Source of the DNA: Pseudomonas reactans
GTDB taxonomy: Bacteria > Pseudomonadota > Gammaproteobacteria > Pseudomonadales > Pseudomonadaceae
DNA length: 64,000 bases
Reading direction: 5' to 3'
NCBI RefSeq assembly: GCF_013385825.1
Contig: NZ_JACAPG010000027.1
Coordinates: forward strand, 62,253-126,252
Shown here: piece after piece, positions 23,856 to 32,400 of the stretch
Layout of the letters: each line of letters begins with the position of its first letter
Numbering within the stretch: the stretch's first letter is position 1
The notes under the pieces: generated by a model
The model's database searches: none
What the model was told of the DNA's origin: nothing
Seen by the model: the letters and a program-made list of their open reading frames with translations, nothing else
Made by a program: the position numbers and the translations under genes

Positions 23856-24626
23856 ATGTTGAGGATCACATGCGCTGCACTCGCCGGTTTAATTGGCCTG
23901 TGGGGCTTTTCAAACGCTGCCGTGGCCGAGGGCATCACCGGTGAAGTGGGCGCGGGCGTCAGCTACCAACCTCATGACCCTACCGGCAGCCGCTACGAAA
24001 CGCGGCCCGTTCCCTATTTCGACCTGGACTGGGGCGATGTCAGCCTGAGCACCGATGACGGCTTGACCTGGAGCGCGCTCAACACCCAAGGCCTGACCGC
24101 CGGCCCCTATATCAATTACCTGTCAGGCCGAACGTCGAATGGCGATCTGCAGGGCCTGCGCAATGTGTCGGACATGGCGGAAGTCGGTGGTTTCATTCAA
24201 TACGCCCCAGCTGATTTCTGGCGGGTCTACGCGCAACTGGGGCAAGCCGTGGGCGGGGGGCATTCGCAGAGCGGTGCCCTGGGCAAAGTCGGCGGCGAAC
24301 TGGGGTACCCCCTGGGTGGCGGGATTATCGGCAGCAGCGGCCTGGTCGCGCATTTTGCCGACGCACGCCAGACCAACACGTTTTTCGGCGTGGATGACAA
24401 CGAGGCCGCGGCCACGGGCTTTCGCCCCTACAACGCCAGTGGCGGCTTCCAGAACCTGACGCTGACCCAGAGTTTCGAGTTTCCCCTGGCGGCTAAATGG
24501 TCATTGCTGACCAGCGCCAGTTGGGTTCACCTGGTGGGCTCGGCGGCCGACAGCAGCATCGTCCGGCAGACCGGCGACGTGAACCAAGGCCAGGTGCAGA
24601 CGGCCATCAGCTACAAGTTCGACTAG
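23856..24626 (+). CDS. MipA/OmpV family outer-membrane protein
   Basis: The 256-residue protein has a signal peptide (MLRITCAALAGLIGLWGFSN, cleavage likely after AVA near residue 23) and ends in a C-terminal Phe-Asp preceded by an alternating beta-strand pattern (QVQTAISYKFD). The body is rich in glycine/aromatic amphipathic strands typical of a small beta-barrel, and resembles the MipA/OmpV family. MipA links MltA and PBP1B in E. coli; OmpV-like members have other roles. AAGGA lies 10 bases before the ATG. It is divergent from the HAD gene, so the enhancer repeats at 23757 could influence it too. Confidence 0.8.
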   Translation: MLRITCAALAGLIGLWGFSNAAVAEGITGEVGAGVSYQPHDPTGSRYETRPVPYFDLDWGDVSLSTDDGLTWSALNTQGLTAGPYINYLSGRTSNGDLQGLRNVSDMAEVGGFIQYAPADFWRVYAQLGQAVGGGHSQSGALGKVGGELGYPLGGGIIGSSGLVAHFADARQTNTFFGVDDNEAAATGFRPYNASGGFQNLTLTQSFEFPLAAKWSLLTSASWVHLVGSAADSSIVRQTGDVNQGQVQTAISYKFD

Positions 24627-24649
24627 GTTGGTCTGGGGTTTGCAATGAG

Positions 24650-24674
24650 GTCCTGGAATCCATTTTTCCAGGAC
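24650..24674 (+). promoter_or_regulatory. Hairpin sequestering the desaturase Shine-Dalgarno
   Basis: GTCCTGGAA (24650-24658) can pair perfectly with TTCCAGGAC (24666-24674) across a seven-base loop. The right arm contains the AGGA Shine-Dalgarno (24670-24673), eight bases before the desaturase ATG at 24682. Translation initiation would therefore need the stem to open. It is also only 23 bases after the upstream MipA stop, so a weak terminator role is an alternative, though no T-run follows. Confidence 0.55.
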
Positions 24675-24681
24675 ACTCTTC

Positions 24682-25548
24682 ATGGCTCGCCCCGCTTATC
24701 GCCTGTTACACCACTCGCTCTGGGACCTGGTACCCATCGCCCTGGGCCTGGCGCATTTCGCCTTTGTCATCTGGCTGGTCACCGCGTTCCACAGCCTGAG
24801 CTGGTGGGCACTCGTGCCCCTGGCGCTGGTCTATGCGATCAGCTTGTCGTGGAGCATCAACAGTATCTCCCACAACCAGATCCATAACGCCTACTTCAGC
24901 CATCGTGCGATGAACCGGGCGTTCGATCTGCTGCTGTCGGTGACCATCGGCTTTTCCCAGACGCTCTACCGCGATATCCATAACCGCCATCACCGTGGCA
25001 ACGCCGACCTGCCGGGCCCGGACGGTAAAACCATCGACCCGCTGTCGATCTACCAGCGCGGCCACAATGGCCAGCCGGAAAATCCGTGGGCTTACACTTT
25101 CCTGAGTTTTTTCCGCGACGATCCCAAGCCGTTCTATGACGAGATGAAGCGCAAGCGCCCGGCCGATGCACGCTGGGTCAAAGTCGAGATCGGCGTGACG
25201 GTGGCGTTTTATATCGCCCTGGCCTTCTACAACTGGCAGGCGGTGCTGTGGCTGTTGCCGTTCTGGTACCTGGGCCAGTGCCTGTCATCGCTCAACGGCT
25301 ACTACGAACATTTCGGCGGCAACCCGGACCTGCCGATTGCCTGGGGCGTGAGTTCCTACAGCGTGCTGTACAACCTGATCTGGATGAACAACGGCTACCA
25401 CGCCGAGCACCACTACCGGCCCAAGATGCACTGGACCCAGGTAAAGGCGTTTCATCGCGAGATTGCCGAGCAGCAGCGTGCGGCAGGGGTCAAGGCGCTT
25501 GCAGTGTCCCATGGGTTAGGGTTTTTGGTGGCACACCGCAAACCCTAG
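24682..25548 (+). CDS. Membrane fatty acid desaturase
   Basis: The 288-residue di-iron membrane desaturase has three histidine clusters: HNQIHNAYFSH near residues 57-67, HNRHH near 101-105, and HAEHHYRP near 241-248. Together these supply the eight or more metal ligands of the family. Four hydrophobic segments are grouped in two hairpins (about 16-55 and 168-200). It probably introduces a double bond into an acyl chain or a related hydrophobic substrate; regiospecificity cannot be read. It follows the MipA-like gene closely, with a hairpin over its ribosome-binding site. Confidence 0.88.
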   Translation: MARPAYRLLHHSLWDLVPIALGLAHFAFVIWLVTAFHSLSWWALVPLALVYAISLSWSINSISHNQIHNAYFSHRAMNRAFDLLLSVTIGFSQTLYRDIHNRHHRGNADLPGPDGKTIDPLSIYQRGHNGQPENPWAYTFLSFFRDDPKPFYDEMKRKRPADARWVKVEIGVTVAFYIALAFYNWQAVLWLLPFWYLGQCLSSLNGYYEHFGGNPDLPIAWGVSSYSVLYNLIWMNNGYHAEHHYRPKMHWTQVKAFHREIAEQQRAAGVKALAVSHGLGFLVAHRKP

Positions 25549-25552
25549 GCAC

Positions 25553-25957
25553 TCAGTTTTCTTCGCCCTCTGCCAGGAGGGCGATACCGCCGATAATCAC
25601 CGCCACCCCCACCCAGTGCAGCGGGCTGATATGTTCCCCCAGCCCCAGCCACGAACCGAGCAGCACCACCACAAACACCAGTGAACTCAGCGGAAACGCC
25701 AGGGACAGGCTACTGCGCCGCAGGATCAGCATCCACACGAAAAACGCGCCGATGTAACTGGCGATAGCCGCCAGAATCCCAGGGTTGCGCGCCACGTCCG
25801 CCAGCCACTGCCAGCTCAAATCCATCTGCCCCAACTGATCCCCGGCCACTTTGGTAAACAACTGGCCGGCGCTTTCGGTACAGATCAACAAGGCCCACAG
25901 CACCACCGTGCCGAGGCGCCCGTGCAGCCATCCATTATTCATCGTTTGCGTACTCAT
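25553..25957 (-). CDS. Small EamA/SMR-type transporter subunit
   Basis: This 134-residue, four-helix membrane protein is of the size and pattern of SMR/half-EamA transporters (ArnE/ArnF-like). The first helix contains ICTESAGQLFTK, with a membrane-embedded Glu and a GQLxxK motif. The start at 25957 gives MSTQTMNNG; its ATG overlaps the stop of the preceding small transporter by four bases. The two short proteins are probably the two halves of a heterodimer. It is the last gene of a three-gene operon with an arginase-family enzyme. Confidence 0.8.
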   Translation of the reverse strand: MSTQTMNNGWLHGRLGTVVLWALLICTESAGQLFTKVAGDQLGQMDLSWQWLADVARNPGILAAIASYIGAFFVWMLILRRSSLSLAFPLSSLVFVVVLLGSWLGLGEHISPLHWVGVAVIIGGIALLAEGEEN

Positions 25958-26334
25958 GCCTGACTCCCTGCAATGGCTACCAACATCACGCCTAAGGTAA
26001 TCACCAGCGTGCCCAGCCAGCGGCGGCGGCTGACGGTTTCGCCCAGCACCACCTTGCCCGCCAGCACCACGCCGCAATAGGCCAGCGCGGCAGCCGGAAA
26101 CAGCAGGCTCAACGGCGCACGGGACAAGGCTTCGAGCCACACGAAGAACTCAATGGCATAGGCGCCGATCCCGGCCCACAACAACGGCGCATTGAATACC
26201 TGGCCCCAGAACGCATTCAGGCGAAAACCGCCGTCCAGTTCAGGCAACCGGTCCAGGCCGATCTTGAAACACAACTGGCCGATCACATCGAGCACGATGG
26301 AAAACGCTACCAGCAACACCACGGTCAACGTCAC
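25954..26334 (-). CDS. Small EamA/SMR-type transporter subunit
   Basis: This 126-residue protein has four transmembrane helices. The first carries IVLDVIGQLCFK, with Asp where the partner subunit has Glu. It overlaps the arginase-family gene by four bases at its start and the next small transporter by four bases at its end, so all three are translationally coupled. Paired SMR/ArnEF proteins act as heterodimeric exporters or flippases; the substrate is unknown, but the coupling suggests something related to the upstream enzyme. Confidence 0.8.
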   Translation of the reverse strand: MTLTVVLLVAFSIVLDVIGQLCFKIGLDRLPELDGGFRLNAFWGQVFNAPLLWAGIGAYAIEFFVWLEALSRAPLSLLFPAAALAYCGVVLAGKVVLGETVSRRRWLGTLVITLGVMLVAIAGSQA

Positions 26335-27251
26335 GGGAACAGCTCCTCAAACAGGTCGATCAGGGCTTCATTGGTGGCGGCGTTACGCTGCAGATCTTCG
26401 GCGCTCCAGCGCTCGGGCGGCGGCTGGTCGGATTTAGCTTCCCAACGCTTGAGCGCGTTGCTGAAGGCTGGCGTGGCGAACTCGCCGCACACGTCGATGC
26501 CGATGATGCGTTTGCGCGCTGCCAAGGCCCGCAGGGCTTGCAGCAGATGGGTCAGACGCATGCCGCCCTGGTCCCAGTTGGTGGCCGCGTCTTCGCTGGC
26601 GAGCACGTCTTTGTCGATGGTGATCCAGATCGCTTCGGTGGGCAGGCTGGTGATCATCTGATCGAGGAATTGCGCCCAATCCAGCTCGGCCAGGTTGCGC
26701 CAGTACAGGTGGTTTTCCTGCTGCTGGTGACCGGCGCCATCCCCTACCCGGCCCCAGACTTTCGACGGCGGATGCTGCCAGGGAAACAACTGCAAGTGCC
26801 CGCGCTTGAGGGCACCGAGGTTACCGCCGCGCAGTTGCGGGTTGTGCAGGTCGTCGCTGCACGGGCCGAGGGTGACGATGCGCTTGATCGCCGGCATTTT
26901 CAGCGCACGGTTGACCCACGAACCACAGTGGCGCTTGGGCGCAAAGCGTACCCAGTCGGGGTGGTTGTCGAAGTGGATCAGGCTGATGGGTTCTTTCAGA
27001 TCGGCGAGAAAAGCCGGCGTGAGGTGATGATAGTCGCCGGAGCCGACAAACAGGATTTCCGGCCGCGCATCGGTGGGCCGGGGCCGTTGGGCCAGGCGTT
27101 CGGCGAAGCGTTTCCAGGTTTTTTCGGTGGACCACAGGCGTAGCTTGGGGCCCAGGTCCAGCAGGTCGATACGCGTAGCACGGCCGCTGGCCAGACGCCG
27201 GGCAATCGGTGCCTGGCCGGTGAGGCTGTGGTCGAGGTCAAGAATGTTCAA
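26331..27251 (-). CDS. Arginase/ureohydrolase family protein
   Basis: The 306-residue protein retains the family's di-metal ligands: GSGDYHH near residue 76, the aspartate-rich motif HFDNHPDW near 92-99, and ITIDKDVL near 209-216. Flanking sequence is unlike arginase, agmatinase or formiminoglutamase, so the substrate is uncertain; a guanidino-type or related C-N hydrolysis is the family expectation. The gene is the first of a three-gene operon with two small membrane transporters. The start follows the GGGGACACTGCCTTGAAC leader with only a moderate ribosome-binding site. Confidence 0.82.
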   Translation of the reverse strand: MNILDLDHSLTGQAPIARRLASGRATRIDLLDLGPKLRLWSTEKTWKRFAERLAQRPRPTDARPEILFVGSGDYHHLTPAFLADLKEPISLIHFDNHPDWVRFAPKRHCGSWVNRALKMPAIKRIVTLGPCSDDLHNPQLRGGNLGALKRGHLQLFPWQHPPSKVWGRVGDGAGHQQQENHLYWRNLAELDWAQFLDQMITSLPTEAIWITIDKDVLASEDAATNWDQGGMRLTHLLQALRALAARKRIIGIDVCGEFATPAFSNALKRWEAKSDQPPPERWSAEDLQRNAATNEALIDLFEELFP

Positions 27252-27329
27252 GGCAGTGTCCCCTAAGGCTTTAAGGGGTCAATGCAAGGGACGGGCCAGC
27301 AGGTCTTTCGAGATCAATAGAGATCAAAA

Positions 27330-27402
27330 TGTAGGAGCTGGCTTGCCAGCGATGGCGGTCTATCTGTTGCCACCGCTATCGCCGGCAAGCCGGCTCCTAC
27401 AG
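27330..27402. repeat. REP-type inverted repeat (CTGGC/CCGGC mixed arms)
   Basis: TGTAGGAGCTGGCTTGCCAG at 27330 is mirrored imperfectly by a GCCGGCAAGCCGGCTCCTAC arm ending at 27400. It lies between the arginase-family gene and the DsbA-like gene. Confidence 0.85.
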
Positions 27403-27425
27403 GGGGCGGTGTCCAGAGGGCGGTG

Positions 27426-28079
27426 TCAGGATTTGGCGTCGTTGATGATCTGGCGGATCGCCCCCACAAAGGCTTCAGCCGGCTGGCCGCCGCTGACGGC
27501 GTACTGATCGTTGAACACGATGGTCGGCACCGAGGTCACGCCACGGGAGATCCACAGTTGTTCTTGCTCGCGCACTTCAACGGCGTATTCATCGGAGGCG
27601 AGAATCTCGGCCGCACGCTTAATATCCAGGCCGACGCTTTCGGCGATGATCGCCAGGGTGGCGTGGTCGGACGGGTCCTGGCCATCGGTGAAATACGTCT
27701 TGAACAGCGCTTCCTTGAGGTTGTACTGCAAGCCTTCCATCCCGGCCCAATGCAACAGGCGATGCGCGTCGAAGGTGTTGTAGATGCGGCTCTGGCCGTC
27801 GGTGCGAAAGGCAAAGCCCAACCCGGCGCCCATGTCGCGGATACGTTCGCGGTTGGCCTGGGATTGCTCGGCGGTGGAGCCGTATTTTTCGGTGATGTGT
27901 TCGACGATATTCTGCCCTTCAGCGGGCATGTTTGGGTTCAGCTCGAACGGCTGGAAATGGATCTCGGCTTGCACTTCGGCGCCAAGCTGGTCGAGGGCTT
28001 CGGTCAGGCCACGCAGGCCGATGATGCACCAGGGGCAGGACACGTCGCTGACGAAATCGATTTTCAGGGGAGTACTCAT
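27426..28079 (-). CDS. DsbA-family oxidoreductase (FrnE-like)
   Basis: The 217-residue thioredoxin-fold protein has an active-site CPWC at about residues 13-16 (FVSDVSCPWCIIGL) and the cis-proline loop GVTSVPTIVF near 180. It lacks a signal peptide, so unlike DsbA it is probably cytoplasmic, as in the FrnE/2-hydroxychromene-2-carboxylate isomerase-like branch. The start at 28079 gives MSTPLKIDF; the longer frame is unlikely. It is probably monocistronic. Confidence 0.9.
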   Translation of the reverse strand: MSTPLKIDFVSDVSCPWCIIGLRGLTEALDQLGAEVQAEIHFQPFELNPNMPAEGQNIVEHITEKYGSTAEQSQANRERIRDMGAGLGFAFRTDGQSRIYNTFDAHRLLHWAGMEGLQYNLKEALFKTYFTDGQDPSDHATLAIIAESVGLDIKRAAEILASDEYAVEVREQEQLWISRGVTSVPTIVFNDQYAVSGGQPAEAFVGAIRQIINDAKS

Positions 28080-28134
28080 GACAGGCAACCTCGCAGGCGC
28101 AAATGGGCCACAAAGGTTGCACGATACACCAATG

Positions 28135-29154
28135 TCACAACACCTTCGAAGGCTCGCCCAGGTCAATCTGCGCCCAGTGCGCCGCGTCTTCACGATGGGC
28201 TTGCAGGTACGGCAGCACCGCCGTCAACAGCGGCGCCTTGAACGCTTCCTGGAAACGATGGGCCATGCCAGGGATCAGTTTCAACTGGCTGCCCTGGATA
28301 TGCGCCGCCAGGTGCACGCCGTGCATCACCGGCAACAGCGGGTCGGCGGTGCCGTGCACCACCAGGGTCGGTACGCGCAGTTGGTTGAGCAACGGTACGC
28401 GGCTCGGCTCGGCAAGGATCGCCATGATCTGCCGCTTCACGCCGTCCGGGTTGAAGGCGCGGTCGTAGGACAGCGCCGCCTGGTGCAACAGTGCCTGGCG
28501 ATCATCCGTCACGTTCGGGCTGCCCAGGGCCGCCAGCAGATCGGCCTGCTGCTCCAGCGCCACTTCACGGTTCGGTGCGCTGCGCCGCGACAACAGTTGC
28601 ACCAACGCCGCATTCGGCGCAGGCAAGCCTTCGGCGCCGGAGCTGGTCATGATCAGCGTAAGGCTCTCGACCCGCTGCGGCGCCATGGCCGCCAGGTGCT
28701 GGGCGATCATGCCGCCCATGCTCGCACCCAGCACGTGGAATTGCTGGATCTGCAGGGCGTCCATCAAGCCGATGGCGTCGTCAGCCATGTCAGTCAGCGT
28801 GTAGGGCGCCGCCACCGGCAGCCCAAGCTTGTAGCGCAGCACTTCAAAAGTCAGGTTGGCATTAGCCGGCGCCTGGCGCCAAGTGGACAGGCCGACATCA
28901 CGATTGTCGTAACGGATCACCCGGAAACCCTGTTGGCACAGGGCAACCACTACTTCATCCGGCCAATGGATCAACTGCCCGCCCAGGCCCATCACCAGCA
29001 GCAACGCAGGATCAGACGCACGACCGATGCTCTGGTAGGCGATGCTCACCTGAGCCAGGTCGACCGTTTGGGTCGGGACATTGACGTCACATCGAGAAGC
29101 CGCAAAAGACGGCAGGCCGAACAATAGAGCGGCCAGTAAAAGCAACACGCGCAT
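28135..29154 (-). CDS. Exported alpha/beta hydrolase
   Basis: The 339-residue protein begins with a signal peptide (MRVLLLLAALLFGLPSFAAS, cleavage about residue 19). The hydrolase motifs are the oxyanion region VMGLGGQ, the nucleophile elbow GASMGGM, the acid in VVHGTADPLLPV and the His in IPGMAHRF. It is therefore a likely periplasmic or secreted esterase-type hydrolase. The substrate is not recognisable. It stands alone between the DsbA-like gene and the toxin-like gene. Confidence 0.88.
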   Translation of the reverse strand: MRVLLLLAALLFGLPSFAASRCDVNVPTQTVDLAQVSIAYQSIGRASDPALLLVMGLGGQLIHWPDEVVVALCQQGFRVIRYDNRDVGLSTWRQAPANANLTFEVLRYKLGLPVAAPYTLTDMADDAIGLMDALQIQQFHVLGASMGGMIAQHLAAMAPQRVESLTLIMTSSGAEGLPAPNAALVQLLSRRSAPNREVALEQQADLLAALGSPNVTDDRQALLHQAALSYDRAFNPDGVKRQIMAILAEPSRVPLLNQLRVPTLVVHGTADPLLPVMHGVHLAAHIQGSQLKLIPGMAHRFQEAFKAPLLTAVLPYLQAHREDAAHWAQIDLGEPSKVL

Positions 29155-29364
29155 GAAAAAACACCGAAACGCAGAACCCCAGTAGAGCGCGAGTCTGATG
29201 AAATTTGTTCAAGCGCGCTGCCATAGTTGCGTGACAGTTTGATGAATGCCGCTCAACGGTCAGCTCTCTAACTATCTATCCCTCGGCATCGTCTCCGACA
29301 TTGGCAGGCAGTCCGTGGCATTGGCTCATATCCGCCCCTTGTGGTGGCCCAATAGCCGTAGAGC

Positions 29365-29396
29365 ATGAAAAGCCGCAGCGCCCTGCGGCTTTTCAT
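29365..29396. terminator. Terminator downstream of the 1652-residue gene
   Basis: ATGAAAAGCCGCAG (29365-29378) pairs with CTGCGGCTTTTCAT (29383-29396) across a four-base loop. Read on the minus strand the stem ends in TTTT, 14 bases after the stop codon of the gene at 29410. The stem is symmetrical and could work in both directions. Confidence 0.8.
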
Positions 29397-29409
29397 CAAG
29401 GCGTAGGAA

Positions 29410-32400
29410 TCACAGTTTCAGGAACAGCTTTTCATCCAGAGGCGGGCCGATACGGGCCCTGACGATCTGTTCAACGACACGGTTGTTACCCGCCTCGGCA
29501 ATCAGGTCTTTTTGAGTCTTGGCGCGCTGGGAAGGTATTTTCAAGTGCGCGGCGGTATAGAGGTTGCGGGGTGAGCCTTTTACCGGGTAATGAAAGTGGG
29601 CGTACCAAAGGACATCGCCTTTGCCTTTGTCACGTACCGCGTACTCGGTGAAGACATCGCCACTTTTGGTCGCTGTATCCCGCCGTTCCAGGTTGATATC
29701 GACGAAGCCATGCTTCCACAGGTAATCGATATTTTCCGGTTTGGGCGGGAGCACCTTGTAGCCGTCGGCGCAATGCTGGCGAGCTTTCTTCAGCAGATCG
29801 TCGGCCTGCGCACGCCATTGCTTGACCAGCTGTTCGGTTTCGGGCCTTGCGCTGTGGCTGTTTTCGGCTTGCAAGGCCGTGGCTTGCAGCCGGTCGGCTT
29901 GAGCTTCCAGCATGTCGTTCCAGTCCAGCGGGTTGATGCCTTCCCTGCGCTGCGGATCGTTGAGTTTCTTTTTCTGAAAGGCTATCGAGCGTTCAATCCC
30001 GGCACTGTCTTCGAGCAGTTTCTGGGCTTCGGTTTTGAGCGTCGCAAGGGACTTGGGCGACGGTGCAGGCCTTGGGGGTTCAGCGGGCACGATCTTTACC
30101 CACTCGCCGTCACTGGAGTGTTCGCTGTAACTGGCGACAGGCTTGCCGGTTTGTAGATCAATCACATCAATGATGGTGGTTTTTGAGCCTGACTCTTGAG
30201 GGCGAGTGGTGCCAATCAGGGTTTCCTTGTCACGGGTCCTGAACGTTCGCTGGCCCGCAGGCTTTTGTTGTTGGTCGATGCGTGCAACCGCCGCAGGCAC
30301 CAGCGATTGTTCCTCTCGAATCACTTCGGCCAGATCCGCTTGGGCATCACCGATAGCTTCATTGAGGCGCTCGACAAAAAGTTGTTGGTATTGAGCCCGC
30401 ATCAAGCCGGGATTGGCTTCCTGCAGCGACAGGCTATCGCTGAGTACCTGCTGGTACTTGCTGATAACGGTTTCCAGCGTCGCCTTACGCTCACTCAAGG
30501 TGTAGCCGGTGTACTGCCGTTGGTCCATATGGGCCCGGTAGATCGGGATCAGATTGGTTTCCTTGAATCGCCTCAGGTGAAACAGCTCAGCCGGGTCAAC
30601 CGTTCTGACATTACGGTCCTGGCTCAATTCTTTCAGGTTCGACAGCGTGGACAGTTTCATGCGCAGGGCGGTATTGGCGGGTGGTTGCTTGTCTTGAAGT
30701 TTGAGAAAGAGCGCAGCCTTGGTCTTGCCAAACGAAGAGTCGTTCGTCCATTGCTCAAGGGTGGTAGCAGAGACAAGGGCGGCTTCTTTCACGTTTTCCA
30801 GGTCCTGATAGACTTTCGCGAAATTGTCGATCACCTCGGCGTAGGCACTGACCGAACCTGTCCTCGCCTCACGGACCACTTCTGCCATGGGCCTTCCACT
30901 CGAGACGAATTGGTTACTGTCCTCAACCAGGCTTGTGTAGAACGTTTCGATTTGGCGGTAGTTGTAAAGTATTTCGCCATAGAGTGTGGAGCGTTTTTGC
31001 TTGTATTCGGAAAGGTCGTCCAGTGCACCCATTTTTTTGGGCTGGAGGATGTCAATGGCATCTTGGAGGGCCGCACTATTGCGTTGAGTTCGTTGCTTGA
31101 GTTCTTCGAACTCACGATCGACTTTTTCCCTGAGGTTTTTCGTGGCTTCCAACTGCTTCATGTAGGGATCGATAAAGCGCTGTTGCTGTTCTCCCGTAGT
31201 GGACAGGCCCCAAAGCGTACGCAGCTTTTTACGGGCGCTGTGGTAGTCGCTGATGGTCGCCACCAGCTCATCGCGCGCCGTCTCCCGCGCTCCGTTCAGC
31301 GGCGCCGCGTCCTGCAGGCATTGATCGAAGCGAGCCTTTCGCTCTTGCCTGGCTTGCAGGTTCTGTTTGACCGTTTCGGCAACTCCGCCTTTTTTCGGCA
31401 TACCTCCTCGCAACCGAGGGCTGTTATCGAAATGCCATTGACCCTGCCCATCGCTTCTCACCGGCGGGCCGGTACGCGCCTTGTTGTGCTCATCGATGAT
31501 GAATACACCGTCAACGTCGTTGGCCGCCCTGAACCAGCGATGGTCGATCTTGGCATACAGGCGATCCTGGCTCAGGTACAAGCCCTTTTTTGGCCCATCG
31601 GCAATCGCTACACCGACGTCTTCGGGAGCGGGAACTACAAACGAATCTAGATGTGCTCGCTGGCGCTCGGTCAATCGACGGGGCGTTGAAAACGCAAAAT
31701 CCAGCTCGGTCTTGTTATCGCCAATAACGCCAACAGTCGGCTCCACAGGGCTTTGGCTGATGGTCGCGCGATGGGTGATCGGCTCCTGGCTCGGCGCACG
31801 GCGTCCAGGGCCACCCGCCAAAGGAACCTCCTTGAGCTTGTCGAGCGTCACGGGGGACCCAGTCACGTCAACCGGTACAGAATGGGTCAACAACATGCCC
31901 ATGTTGAGCAACAAGTCCACCACTACCGCCGCCGAGTCTCCCCGGTTAGTGGGGTCAGACAGCTTCCTGATGTCGTCCTCGCTACTCGCCAACTGTAGCA
32001 GCCACCCGGCCATCGCCCCCGGCCCGCGCATCACTGGTAGCAGTGTATTGAACAGCAACCCACCCAGCTCCTTATAGGAAGCCCAGCGGCTTTGTGCATC
32101 CGATACGGATTGCCCCTGGGCCAGGTGGATCAGGCTGTGGGTGTTGCTCTGGAATAAGTGCTGCATCAGGCGACCTTGCTCCAGATCCTGGCGCAAGGTG
32201 CTGGCCGCACCATAGCCATCCACGGCCAGTGCGGTCGGTGCCGGAGTGGGAGGCGCGTCGAACTCGTTGAACATACCGTAGCGGGCAATGTTCGGGGTCT
32301 TGAATCCACCGTTACCGTACACCGCGCGGGTTCTGTCGTCGGGCAACCAGGCTAGAACACTTTGCTGCAAGGGGCCGGGTTGTTGTATCGCCTCCAGCAA

